Below are positions 41,952 to 50,684 of a DNA stretch of 64,000 nucleotides, piece by piece (within the stretch, counting starts at the first letter, position 1; each line of letters begins with the position of its first letter). Made by a program: the position numbers and the translations under genes. The stretch covers positions 50,477 to 114,476 of the forward strand of contig DASVCS010000034.1 of the NCBI GenBank assembly GCA_036381495.1. The letters run 5' to 3'. The notes under the pieces are model-generated. The model had not been told where the DNA came from. It ran no database searches and saw only the letters and a list, made by a program, of their open reading frames with translations. This stretch comes from DASVCS01 sp036381495. GTDB lineage: Bacteria > Gemmatimonadota > Gemmatimonadetes > Longimicrobiales > RSA9.

Positions 41952-44605
41952 CAGGCTTCCTCCTTTCCGCCCCGTGCCTCCGCCCGCAGCTCGGCCAGCA
42001 GATTGAGCGCCTGGAGCGGCGTGAGTCCTTCCACGTCGAGCGACCGCAGCCGCTGCAACACCGGTGGTTCCGGCGGTTGAAAGAGCGAGAGCTGGTCGTG
42101 CGAGGCGCCGGAGCGCGGCCGTAGCCGGCCGCGCCGGCCGAGGCCCTCGCCGCCGCCCGCGTGCGCGCCTTCGAGTTCGAGCAGGATCTCGCGCGCCCGT
42201 TCGAGCACCGCCGCGGGGAGCCCCGCCAGCCGCGCGACCTGGATCCCGTACGAGCGGTCCGCGCCGCCGGGCTCGAGCCGCCGCAGGAACACGATGTCAT
42301 CGCCCGTCTCGCGCACCGCCACGTTGCAGTTCACCAGCGCCGGCAGCAGATCCGCGAGCTGCGTCAGTTCGTGGTAGTGCGTCGCGAAGATCGTCTTGGC
42401 GCGCGTCACCTCGTGCAGGTGCTCGGTGACGGCCCACGCGATGCTGACGCCATCATAGGTGGCCGTGCCGCGGCCGATCTCGTCGAGCAGGACAAGCGAG
42501 CGCGACGTCGCGCCGTGCAGGATCGCGGCGGTCTCGTTCATCTCGACCATGAACGTGGATTGGCCGCGCACCAGGTTGTCCGACGCGCCCACACGCGTGA
42601 AGATCCGGTCGCAGACCGGCAGACGCGCCGCGGCGGCCGGGACGAACGAGCCGATCTGCGCCAGGAGCTGGATCAGTCCCACCTGGCGGAGCAACGTACT
42701 CTTCCCCGCCATGTTCGGCCCGGTCAACACCATGATGCGGCTGTCCTCGTCCAGCACGACGTCGTTCGGGATGAACGCCTCGCGCGGCATCATCGTCTCG
42801 ACGACGGGGTGTCGGCCGGCCCGGATCTCGAGGGCGTACCCGGTGTGCACCTCGGGCCGGACGTAGGCGCGCCGCTCGGCCAGTCGCGCCAGCGCGGTGA
42901 ACACATCGAGCAGCGCGACGCGGCGCGCCGCATCCTGGAGCCGCGCGAGTTCGCGTGCGATTCGCTCCCGTAGCTCGGCGTAGAGCCGCGCCTCCAGCGC
43001 GGCGATCCGGTCCTCGGCACCCAGGATCTTCGATTCCCATTCCTTGAGTTCGGGCGTGATGAACCGCTCCGAACCGGCGAGCGTCTGTTTGCGCTGGAAG
43101 TCCTCCGGCACGCGGTCCAGGTTGGCGCGCGTCACTTCGAGGTAGTAGCCGAAGACCTTGTTGTATCCCACCTTGAGCGATGGGATCCCGGTCCGCTCCC
43201 GCTCGCGCGCCTGCAACGCCGCGATCGTCTCCTGCGCGCCGTCGCGCACGGCGCGCAGCTCGTCGAGTTCGGCATCGTATCCCGCCCGGATCACGCCGCC
43301 CTCCGCGAGCGTCGCCGGCGCGTCCGGGGCGATCGCCGCGTCGATCAGGTCCCGCACGTCCGCGAGGTCGTCCAGTTCGCCGACCACCTCGCGCAGCAGC
43401 GGCGCCGTCGGCGCCTCGAACGCAGCGCGCAGCCGCGGCAATTGCGCGAGCGATCTGCCCAGCGCCCGTAACTCGCGCGGCGCGATCCGCCCCGCGCCGA
43501 CCTTGGCCGCCAGGCGTTCGAGGTCCGTGATCTCCGCCAGCGCCGCTACGAGCGCGCGGCGCACGCCCACGGCGTCGACCAGCTCGGCGACCGCTTCCTG
43601 CCGCCGCCAGATGGCGTCCGCCACGACCAGCGGCCGCAACAGCCAGCGCCGTAGCAGGCGCGCGCCCATCGGGGTGAGCGTCTCATCCACGACCTCGATC
43701 AGCGTGCCGGCGCGGCCACCCGCCACGGCATCCGCGCGCAACGGCTCGACCAGCTCGAGGTTGCGGCGCGTCATCTCGTCCAGCGCCATCCCCTCGCCCG
43801 GCCGCTCGATCCGCGGCGGCCGCAGGTTCTCGACCGCCGCCGGCTGCACCTCGGCGAGGTACGCCACGAGCGCGCCCAGCGCGGAGACGATCGCGCCATC
43901 TCCTCGCTCGATGCCGAAGCCGTCCAGCCCCCGCACGTGGAAGCGACGACACAACTCCTCCGTCGCGGATTCCGGATCGAAGAGGAAATCGGGACGATAG
44001 GTGACCACCACGCCCTCCGCACCCGGCGGCATCTGCCCCTCGAGGCGGCGGGGAAGCAGCAGCTCCGCAGGCTCGAGGCGCGCCAGCTCCGCTTCCAGCG
44101 TACGCGCGTCCGCGGCGATCGCGAGGAGCTCGCCCGTCGATGCATCGACGGCGGCCAGCGCGATCCCGTCACCATCCGCGGCCGGGCCGCCACTCTCCCA
44201 CGCGCCGCCGAGCGCGACCAGGAAGTTGTTGCGACGGGCGGACAGCAATGCATCCGCAAGGGCCGTCCCGGGCGTGATCGTCTCGGTCACCTCCCGCCGG
44301 ACGATCCCTTTTGCCTCCGCCGGATCCTCGACCTGCTCGCAGATCGCGACGCGTCGGCCGAGACGGACCAGCCGGCGGATGTATTCGTCCCGTGCCCGCG
44401 CCGGCACGCCCGCCAGCGGAACGTTGGCCGCACCGCCGTTGTTCCGGGATGTCAGCGTCAGGCCGAGCAACTTCGCGCCCTCCTCGGCATCCTCGTGGAA
44501 CATCTCGTAGAAGTCGCCGACACGGAAGAAGATCAGCGCATCCGGGTGGCGCGCCTTCGCATCGCGCCACTGCTGCATGAGAGGGGTGTCGTCGGGCCTG
44601 TGCAT
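41951..44605 (-). CDS. mutS: DNA mismatch repair protein MutS
   Basis: An 884-residue mismatch-recognition ATPase. The N-terminal mismatch-binding motif is FFRVGDFYEMFHEDAE, with the Phe-x-Glu wedge in the FYEMF stretch. The ATPase has TGPNMAGKSTLLRQVGLI, LVLLDEIGRGTATYDGVSIA and the FATHYHELTQL loop. Length and domain order are those of MutS1; the end is proline-containing and ends near the dimer helix. No good Shine-Dalgarno precedes ATG 44605. A promoter lies 40 bases upstream. Confidence 0.97.
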   Translation of the reverse strand: MHRPDDTPLMQQWRDAKARHPDALIFFRVGDFYEMFHEDAEEGAKLLGLTLTSRNNGGAANVPLAGVPARARDEYIRRLVRLGRRVAICEQVEDPAEAKGIVRREVTETITPGTALADALLSARRNNFLVALGGAWESGGPAADGDGIALAAVDASTGELLAIAADARTLEAELARLEPAELLLPRRLEGQMPPGAEGVVVTYRPDFLFDPESATEELCRRFHVRGLDGFGIERGDGAIVSALGALVAYLAEVQPAAVENLRPPRIERPGEGMALDEMTRRNLELVEPLRADAVAGGRAGTLIEVVDETLTPMGARLLRRWLLRPLVVADAIWRRQEAVAELVDAVGVRRALVAALAEITDLERLAAKVGAGRIAPRELRALGRSLAQLPRLRAAFEAPTAPLLREVVGELDDLADVRDLIDAAIAPDAPATLAEGGVIRAGYDAELDELRAVRDGAQETIAALQARERERTGIPSLKVGYNKVFGYYLEVTRANLDRVPEDFQRKQTLAGSERFITPELKEWESKILGAEDRIAALEARLYAELRERIARELARLQDAARRVALLDVFTALARLAERRAYVRPEVHTGYALEIRAGRHPVVETMMPREAFIPNDVVLDEDSRIMVLTGPNMAGKSTLLRQVGLIQLLAQIGSFVPAAAARLPVCDRIFTRVGASDNLVRGQSTFMVEMNETAAILHGATSRSLVLLDEIGRGTATYDGVSIAWAVTEHLHEVTRAKTIFATHYHELTQLADLLPALVNCNVAVRETGDDIVFLRRLEPGGADRSYGIQVARLAGLPAAVLERAREILLELEGAHAGGGEGLGRRGRLRPRSGASHDQLSLFQPPEPPVLQRLRSLDVEGLTPLQALNLLAELRAEARGGKEEA

Positions 44606-44651
44606 CGGCGGTGGGAAGCGTCGAACATGCCGGGAGTCATCCGTGCCGCGT

Positions 44652-44680
44652 AGGATACACCTTCGGGGGAACTCCGGCAA
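44652..44680 (-). promoter_or_regulatory. Candidate mutS promoter
   Basis: Minus strand: TTGCCG (44680-44675), a 17-base spacer and TATCCT (44657-44652), giving a leader of about 40 bases. The -35 box lies inside the first copy of a 28-base direct repeat (44674-44701). Confidence 0.5.
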
Positions 44681-44762
44681 CCGTCGGCGCGCGGGCGCCG
44701 GCACTCGCTCCCGCTCGTCCGGCTGTTCGCCAGCCCGGCAACCGCCGACGCGCGGGCGCCGG
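44674..44762. repeat. Pair of 28-base direct repeats between mutS and the kinase gene
   Basis: CCGGCAACCGTCGGC-type sequence at 44674-44701 recurs at 44735-44762 with two mismatches (26 of 28). Copies are 61 bases apart (start to start). They fill most of the divergent promoter region. Confidence 0.7.
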
Positions 44763-44790
44763 GCTTGGTTCTTGCCCGGGTGCCGCCCGG

Positions 44791-47184
44791 ATGGGCACGA
44801 ACGCCGCGAATCGGTCCCGCTGGCTGCGGCGCTATCTGCCGGCCGTTCTGGCGCTGTTCATGGGCCTCGCGCTCACCGGCGTGGCCTTCGCCGCCACACG
44901 GATGCTGGTCCGCGAGCGCGTCGAGCAGCAATTCGAGCGCCGCGCCGCAGACGTGTTGAATACGCTCGCAGCCGGGATGAGCCGGATGGTCGAGGTGCTC
45001 CAATCCATCCGGAGCTTCTTCGCCGCGAGCGAGAACGTCACTCGCGAGGACTTCCAGATCTTCGTCGACGAGCAGATCGCGCGGAATCCGGGGATCCAGG
45101 CCTTCTCGTGGGTGCCGCGCGTCTCGGCCGCGGAGCGTGCGACCTTCGAGGCGGCCGCCTCACGGGTCTACGGCCGCGATTTCCGGATCCTCGAGATCCG
45201 CTCGGGTGACAGCATCGCGCCGGCGCGTCGCCGCCCGGAATACTTCCCGGTCTTCTACATCGAGCCGTTCGAGGAGAATGCGGGGGCACTCGGCGTGGAC
45301 CTGGCTTCGGAGCCGATGCGCCGGGACGCACTCGAACGCGCCGCCCGGTCCGGCGCGGCCGAGGCGACCGCGTGGCTCCATCTGATCCAGGGCGGGATCG
45401 GGTTCAACGTCTTCCTCCCCGTCGACGTGGCCGACGAACCGGTCGAGCTGCCGGGAATTCAACACGGCGACGGGGCGGCCGGCTTCGCCATCGGCGTGTT
45501 CAGGCTGGAAGATGTCATCCCGGCCGCGGCGCCCACGCTCGGCGAGAGCGTCGACTTCTTCCTCTACGAGGCGGATGCCCCGCCCGGCCGGCGCAGAATC
45601 TACCAATACGAGGCAGCCACCCACAGTCTCGCGCCCGCTCCCGCGGTTCGCATTCCGCCGGACATCCCGCGGGGCTTCCTTCGCGCCGGCACGCTCCACG
45701 TCGCGGGACGACGGTGGAGCCTGATCTTCTATCCCACGCCCAGGTTCCTCGCGACCGCGACGACGTGGGAGCCGTGGCTCATCCTGGCCGCCGGCACGCT
45801 GCTGACCGCACTGCTCACGCTCTACCTCTGGACGTCCGCTCACCGGACCGCACAGATCGCCGGGATCAACCGGTCCCTCGCGGCCGAAGCCACCCGCCGC
45901 CGGGAGATCGAGCGCGAACTCCGTGAGACGGGCGAACGCAACCGGTTCCTCGCCGAAACGAGCGCCGTGCTCGTCTCATCGCTCGATTACGAGACCACGC
46001 TCCGCACCGTCGCCCGACTCGCGGTGCCCAAGATCGCGGAGTGGTGCATCGTGCACGTGCTCGACCCCGATGGGACCGTCCGCCGCATCGAGGTCGCCGC
46101 GGCCGACCCGGCTCTCGAAGGGCGAATCCGCGACTTGCTCGAACGCTACCCGCCCCCGAGGAGCGAGGAGCTGCCGCTCGCGCGCGCCATCCAGACGCGC
46201 CAACCGCAGTTCTACCAGGACCTCACCCGGGAGCAGATCATCAAGCTCGCACGCGACCCCGAACAGGCCCGGGCGTTCCTCGACATCGGCGTCCGCTCGC
46301 TGCTCACGGTCCCGCTCGTCGCCCGCGGCCGGACGCTCGGCGCGTTCACCTTCGCCACCACGGGCGACCATCGCCTCGATCAAGACGACGTCGCTCTCGC
46401 CGACGAACTCGCCCGCCGCGCCGCGCTCGCCGTCGACAACGCACGCCTCTACGAAGCCGCCCAGGCCGCGAGCGAAGCCAAATCCGACTTCCTCGCCGTG
46501 ATGTCGCACGAGCTGAGGACACCGCTCAACGCCATCATGGGGTTCGCCGACCTCCTCCTCATGGGCGTGTCCGGCCCCCTGGATGACGTCCAGACCAAAC
46601 AGGTCGAGCGCATCAACGCCAGCGCCCGGCACCTGCTCGAGCTCATCGAGGAGATCCTCGGCTTCTCGCGAATGCAGGAGGGCACGGAGCGGCTCCGACT
46701 CGAGGACGTCGACCTCTCCACGGTGCTTGAGACACCTGCCGAGCGGGCACGTCGCGACGCCGCGGCCAAAGGACTCGGCTTCCGGCTCGAACCGCCGGAC
46801 CGGCCCGTCACGCTCGAGACCGATCCCGCAAAGCTCCAGCAGGCCGTCGGCAACCTGCTCAGCAACGCCGTGAAGTTCACCGACCGCGGTGAGGTCCGTC
46901 TCCGTAGTTGGGAGCAGAACGGCAAGGTCTACATCCAGATCCAGGACACGGGGATCGGGATCACGCCGGAACAGCGGCGACGCCTGTTCGAACCGTTCTG
47001 GCAGGCGGAGGCGCCGATGACCCGACGGGTGGGCGGAACCGGCCTCGGACTCACCGTCGCGAGGCGGCTCATCCATCTCCTCGGCGGCGACATCACCGTC
47101 GACAGCAGCCCCGGCAAGGGGAGCACCTTCACGATCGAGATCCCCCGGAAACGCGACCACGACACCCGCAAGGAGGAGGCATGA
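44791..47184 (+). CDS. CHASE-GAF sensor histidine kinase
   Basis: A 797-residue membrane kinase. One N-terminal helix and a second at about residue 335 (WLILAAGTLLTALLTLYLW) flank a periplasmic CHASE domain (ENVTREDFQIFVDEQIARNP; GVDLASEPMRRDALERAA). A GAF domain follows (about 390-560), then the dimerisation domain with the phospho-histidine in VMSHELRTPLNAIMG (about residue 572) and a complete ATPase domain (NLLSNAVKFTDRG, IQDTGIGIT, GGTGLGLTVARRL). It senses an extracytoplasmic signal; the target regulator is not adjacent. Its stop overlaps the next start (ATGA). Confidence 0.93.
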   Translation: MGTNAANRSRWLRRYLPAVLALFMGLALTGVAFAATRMLVRERVEQQFERRAADVLNTLAAGMSRMVEVLQSIRSFFAASENVTREDFQIFVDEQIARNPGIQAFSWVPRVSAAERATFEAAASRVYGRDFRILEIRSGDSIAPARRRPEYFPVFYIEPFEENAGALGVDLASEPMRRDALERAARSGAAEATAWLHLIQGGIGFNVFLPVDVADEPVELPGIQHGDGAAGFAIGVFRLEDVIPAAAPTLGESVDFFLYEADAPPGRRRIYQYEAATHSLAPAPAVRIPPDIPRGFLRAGTLHVAGRRWSLIFYPTPRFLATATTWEPWLILAAGTLLTALLTLYLWTSAHRTAQIAGINRSLAAEATRRREIERELRETGERNRFLAETSAVLVSSLDYETTLRTVARLAVPKIAEWCIVHVLDPDGTVRRIEVAAADPALEGRIRDLLERYPPPRSEELPLARAIQTRQPQFYQDLTREQIIKLARDPEQARAFLDIGVRSLLTVPLVARGRTLGAFTFATTGDHRLDQDDVALADELARRAALAVDNARLYEAAQAASEAKSDFLAVMSHELRTPLNAIMGFADLLLMGVSGPLDDVQTKQVERINASARHLLELIEEILGFSRMQEGTERLRLEDVDLSTVLETPAERARRDAAAKGLGFRLEPPDRPVTLETDPAKLQQAVGNLLSNAVKFTDRGEVRLRSWEQNGKVYIQIQDTGIGITPEQRRRLFEPFWQAEAPMTRRVGGTGLGLTVARRLIHLLGGDITVDSSPGKGSTFTIEIPRKRDHDTRKEEA

Positions 47185-48317
47185 ACGCTCGGGCCGGGAT
47201 CCGCACGGCCGGCGGAGTCGCCGCCGGGGCCGCGGCGTACCTCGCGTGGCGCGCATTGCGCGCACGTAACGAGATCTCACTCGATGGCAGGGTGGCGCTG
47301 ATCACCGGCGGATCGCGCGGCCTCGGACTCCTGCTCGCGCGCGAGTTCGCGCGCAACGGCTGCCGCGTCGCCATCTGCGCACGCGCCGAACAGGAGCTCG
47401 AACGCGCGCACCGCGACCTCGAGGCCCGCGGCACCGACACCCTCGCCATCGTCTGCGACGTCTCCGACCGCGACGCCGTTCAGCGAATGGTGGACCGCGT
47501 GATCGACCACTTCGACACCCTCGACATCCTGGTCAACAACGCCGGGATCATCCAGGTGGGGCCCATCGAGACCATGACCATCGAAGATTTCGAGGAGATC
47601 ATGGCCATCAACTTCTGGGGCGCCGTCTACGCCACCCTCGCCGTCCTGCCCCACATGCGCGCACGCGCCGAAGGCCGGATCGTCAACATCACCTCGATCG
47701 GCGCCAAGGTCGCCGTGCCCCACCTGCTGCCGTACGACTGCGCCAAGTTCGCCTTGCGCGGCTTCTCCGAGGGGCTCCGCGCCGAGCTGGCCGAGGATGG
47801 CATCGTGGTGACGACCATCGTTCCCGGTCTCATGCGCACCGGCTCGCCGGTGAACGCACTGTTCAAGGGGCAACGCGCCCGCGAATTCACCTGGTTCAGC
47901 CTGGGCGATGCACTGCCGTTCACCTCGATGAACGCCGAGCGCGCGGCCCGCCGCATCGCCCTCGCCACGCGGCGCGGCGAGGGCGAGGTCACGCTCTCCT
48001 GGCAGGCGCGCCTGCTCGGCCTCGTGCACGACCTCTTCCCCGGGACCACCGCGGACCTGCTCGGTCTCGTCAACCGCGCGCTCCCCGATGCCGGTCCCGC
48101 GAACGGCACGAGCACCCGCGGCATCCGGCTCTCGACTCCGCTCGCGCCATCGCCGCTCACCGCGCTCATGAACCGCGCCGCACGCGACTACAACCAGCTC
48201 GGCGGCGCCTCGAGCCTATCGGCCGCCCGGGAGGCCGCACGGGAGGCGGCCCGCGCGCCGCACCACCTCCCCCCTCGTGAGCGATCTCCGTCGGAAACGC
48301 GACCGCCTACGTCGTGA
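47181..48317 (+). CDS. Short-chain dehydrogenase/reductase with membrane-like N terminus
   Basis: A 378-residue SDR. The NAD(P) motif is ITGGSRGLGLLLAREFARNG, followed by NNAG and the catalytic YDCAK (about residue 195). About 35 extra N-terminal residues form an Ala-rich hydrophobic segment (AAGAAAYLAWRALRARN), so it may be membrane-tethered; the long C terminus is polar. AAGGAGGAGG precedes the ATG. It is translationally coupled to the CHASE kinase gene, an odd pairing for a metabolic enzyme. Substrate unknown. Confidence 0.88.
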   Translation: MNARAGIRTAGGVAAGAAAYLAWRALRARNEISLDGRVALITGGSRGLGLLLAREFARNGCRVAICARAEQELERAHRDLEARGTDTLAIVCDVSDRDAVQRMVDRVIDHFDTLDILVNNAGIIQVGPIETMTIEDFEEIMAINFWGAVYATLAVLPHMRARAEGRIVNITSIGAKVAVPHLLPYDCAKFALRGFSEGLRAELAEDGIVVTTIVPGLMRTGSPVNALFKGQRAREFTWFSLGDALPFTSMNAERAARRIALATRRGEGEVTLSWQARLLGLVHDLFPGTTADLLGLVNRALPDAGPANGTSTRGIRLSTPLAPSPLTALMNRAARDYNQLGGASSLSAAREAAREAARAPHHLPPRERSPSETRPPTS

Positions 48318-48438
48318 GCCGGCTCGACCCGAAGAACGCCGACAGCGGAGGGCCGCGCCGCGGACGCCTCGATCCGCGCCTCCGGCGATGCACTCTGAAG
48401 GCTCGGACCAGGTTCGGCCGTACTCCTACCCCGGGGAT

Positions 48439-48456
48439 GCGGGCTACGCAGCCCGC
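48439..48456. terminator. Hairpin between the SDR gene and the convergent gene
   Basis: GCGGGCT (48439-48445) pairs perfectly with AGCCCGC (48450-48456) around ACGC. It overlaps the stop codon of the minus-strand gene at 48444 and could stop transcription from both sides. No T tract. Confidence 0.4.
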
Positions 48457-48944
48457 TCCGCCCGCCGATGCAGGCGCCGGAGGTACGCCACCGCATCCGC
48501 CGCCTGCTGCACCGTCATCCCCTGCTCGACACGCGCCAGCACGCGCTCGCGGATCTCCTCGCCCACCGCCTCCGACTCGGCCAGCGCGATCACCTCGTCC
48601 AGCGCTTCCCGCGATGCCGGACCCTCCGCCGCCCGGCGCTCCTCCGCCGAACGCGTCGTCGGAAAGTTCAGGTTCGCCAACGCGCGCCCGATCGCCGAAG
48701 TCTCGCAGTTCTCGATGAAACTCGTCTTGTTCACGTAGCCCACACCCTCCCGCTCGTACGCCCACCCCGTCGTCGGACACGTGTCCTCACGGTCCCGGTA
48801 CACGGTGGCCTTGAACACCACCATCTCGCCTTCCAGCCGGACCATCTCCGTCTGGATCGACCCCTCCGGGTACCGCTCGTAGAACGCATGGATGCGCGCC
48901 GCCACATCCACGTAATCCTTCATGTCGAAGCCGTCTCTGGCCAT
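48444..48944 (-). CDS. Phage-type conserved protein (ETSAIGRALANLN motif)
   Basis: A 166-residue cytoplasmic protein. The first part (AARIHAFYERYPEGSIQTEM, VVFKATVYRDRED) and the motif NCETSAIGRALANLNFPTTR match proteins seen mainly in phage genomes near recombination functions; the second half is charged helix ending RRLHRRAERAA. Its function is unknown; DNA-annealing or single-strand-DNA-related roles are guesses. It stands alone, with no other phage genes near. GAGAGA precedes the ATG at 48944. Confidence 0.65.
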   Translation of the reverse strand: MARDGFDMKDYVDVAARIHAFYERYPEGSIQTEMVRLEGEMVVFKATVYRDREDTCPTTGWAYEREGVGYVNKTSFIENCETSAIGRALANLNFPTTRSAEERRAAEGPASREALDEVIALAESEAVGEEIRERVLARVEQGMTVQQAADAVAYLRRLHRRAERAA

Positions 48945-49095
48945 CGTATCTCTCTACTGCACAATCAGATGAGTACGTCCCGCACACCCGATGGTACCCA
49001 CCCGCGCCCGCCGTCGTTCCCGAAGAAATACCGAACACCGCCTGCCGCCTCCACAAGGCCGAGGCTGAGATACAGGCCGGGTCCGACTCCCTCCC

Positions 49096-49273
49096 GTGCG
49101 CGAGCGCGAGCGCGTGCGCGTGCGCGTGCGCGAATGGCTGTGCGAGCGGGTACGCGGGCCGGCGCGCGCCGCCAGCGACCACTCCGCCATTCGATCCCGA
49201 TCCCACCAGCGCCGCAGGCACCGAACCCGTAAACGTAAACGTAAACGTTCCCGCTCCCGCTCCCGGCAGTTCT
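49096..49273 (+). repeat. Composite hexamer repeat, copy 5
   Basis: GTGCGC/GAGCGC module (49096-49132), CATTCGATCCCGATCCC (from 49188), then three GTAAAC units, GTTCCC, GCTCCC units and the tail GGCAGTTC (49227-49273). It fills much of the 48945-49359 gap between two divergent genes; otherwise that gap shows no gene. Confidence 0.83.
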
Positions 49274-49359
49274 CATCCCCATCCCGACCGCGGCGCACCA
49301 ACGGCGCCCCCCGGTACACCTCTTGCTCCGGCCGCCGGAGACGCGACGGAGATGGAACC

Positions 49360-49683
49360 ATGGGTGATTATCACACCGTGCTGCGGACACAGGAGCTGGG
49401 CCCCGGGCAGATGCGCGCGGTGGAAGTGGACGGGCGGCAACTGCTGGTGGCCAACGTGGGTCAGACGTATTACGCCCTGTCCGCGCGCTGTCCGAACGAT
49501 GGCGTGGACCTGGCACGCGACGGCAGGATGCGGGGCGATCTGCTGATCTGTCCCGGTGATGACTGGGCGTTCGACATCCGGACGGGTGAGCGCGTGCGGC
49601 CGCGGCGGGGCCCGGGGTTGCGGCGCTACGCGGTCGGCGTCCGGGAGAACCGGATCGAGGTCGGCCCGGAACTCGTCGAGTGA
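49360..49683 (+). CDS. Rieske-fold protein lacking the histidine ligands
   Basis: A 107-residue soluble protein with the order and spacing of a small Rieske ferredoxin: LLVANVGQTYYALSARCPNDG, DLLICPGDDWAFDIRTGE and a C-terminal strand. Rieske [2Fe-2S] centres need C-x-H and C-x-x-H. Here both histidines are replaced: Cys44-Pro-Asn46 and Cys64-Pro-Gly-Asp67, with 17 residues between as normal. Cysteines remain. It may not bind a Rieske cluster or may use a changed ligand set. GGAG lies upstream. It precedes a convergent gene by ten bases. Confidence 0.75.
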   Translation: MGDYHTVLRTQELGPGQMRAVEVDGRQLLVANVGQTYYALSARCPNDGVDLARDGRMRGDLLICPGDDWAFDIRTGERVRPRRGPGLRRYAVGVRENRIEVGPELVE

Positions 49684-49693
49684 GGGTTGCGCC

Positions 49694-50053
49694 TCAGCGG
49701 GGTTGTTCGTCGGGCGGCTCGATGGGGCGGGCGGACAGGAAGAGGGCGCGGAGTTCTTCGTCGAAGAGGGTACCGAGCCGGCCGGGCGGGAGGAGTGCCT
49801 CTCGGACCGGCACATCGGGGTCTGCTGCGCGGAAGAACCGTACGGCGACGAGTGCGGGAACGGCGAGCGCGTCGCTGCCGCCGAGGCCGGCGCCCGCGAC
49901 CTGTGCGAGCCAGTCCTCGCCGTCCATGACGAAGCGTTGCGAGGGCACGACCGGCTGCATCACGCGGTTCGGATCGACGCGCCGGATGAGATCGCGAGCG
50001 GCGCGCGGGACGGGGATGGGGCGAACGCGGTGCGGTTTCTTACCGGGCCTCAT
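49694..50053 (-). CDS. Small protein coupled to queD, unknown
   Basis: A 119-residue protein with a very basic, Arg/Pro-rich start (RPGKKPHRVRPIPVPRAARD), then a compact domain (SQRFVMDGEDWLAQVAGAGL, LVAVRFFRAADPDVPVREAL). It overlaps the end of queD as ATGA, so it is translated with it. No family recognised; function unknown. Confidence 0.6.
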   Translation of the reverse strand: MRPGKKPHRVRPIPVPRAARDLIRRVDPNRVMQPVVPSQRFVMDGEDWLAQVAGAGLGGSDALAVPALVAVRFFRAADPDVPVREALLPPGRLGTLFDEELRALFLSARPIEPPDEQPR

Positions 50054-50493
50054 GGTGCCGCTCCTTCCTCGCGTCCGCCCATGTAGTCGACGAAGAGCGT
50101 CGGGTCCTCGTAGAGCCGCAGCCGGTGGAGCGTGACCCCGTCGGGGAGGGCCGCCGACAGCCGGGGCCAGAGATAGGCGAGGAGATTCTCACTGGTGGGG
50201 ATCAGTCCGCCCTCGGCGAACGCTTTGACCGCGTGGTTGATGTGCTGGTGGTCGAAGACGCGCACGACGTGTTCGTCGAGTACGCGGTCCAGCATCACGA
50301 GGTCCACGGAGAACCCGGTTTCCGGATCGATCCGCCCGCGGACGGTGGCTTCCAGCGTGTACGTGTGTCCGTGGCCGTGCGGGTTGTTGCATGCACCGAA
50401 GACCCGACGGTTCCGCTCGTCGCTCCAGTCGGGGCGATGATAGCGGTGTGCCGCGGCGAAGCGCACGCTCCGGGTGAGGTAGGCGACGCTCAT
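50050..50493 (-). CDS. queD: 6-carboxytetrahydropterin synthase (QueD/PTPS family)
   Basis: A 147-residue T-fold enzyme with the zinc histidines in FAAAHRY and NNPHGHGHTYTLE, the catalytic Cys in FGACNNPHGHG, FDHQHINH, and PTSENLLAYLWP. In queuosine synthesis it makes 6-carboxytetrahydropterin from dihydroneopterin triphosphate; pterin synthesis is the alternative. No other queuosine genes lie near. The start ATG 50493 has no Shine-Dalgarno and appears to be a leaderless mRNA start. The stop overlaps the next gene. Confidence 0.93.
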   Translation of the reverse strand: MSVAYLTRSVRFAAAHRYHRPDWSDERNRRVFGACNNPHGHGHTYTLEATVRGRIDPETGFSVDLVMLDRVLDEHVVRVFDHQHINHAVKAFAEGGLIPTSENLLAYLWPRLSAALPDGVTLHRLRLYEDPTLFVDYMGGREEGAAP

Positions 50494-50499
50494 CCGTTG

Positions 50500-50528
50500 A
50501 AGCTACACCATGCCGCGGGTGGCGTCCA
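50500..50528 (-). promoter_or_regulatory. Probable leaderless promoter of queD
   Basis: Minus strand: TGGACG (50528-50523), 17 bases and TAGCTT (50505-50500), then six bases to the ATG at 50493. The -35 box matches TTGACA at four of six. No ribosome site is present. Confidence 0.45.
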
Positions 50529-50684
50529 GGCCGGGGGCGTTGGCCGATGCGCTGCATCCGCCCCCGCCGGCCACGCCCTCGCGTCACCGGTGGGGGAGGC
50601 GGTGGCCGGAGATTTGCGGCACCCGAACATCGCTTGCGCCGCCGCCTCGGCGGACGCGATGCCGGACCCGATGAACCTGGTCCC

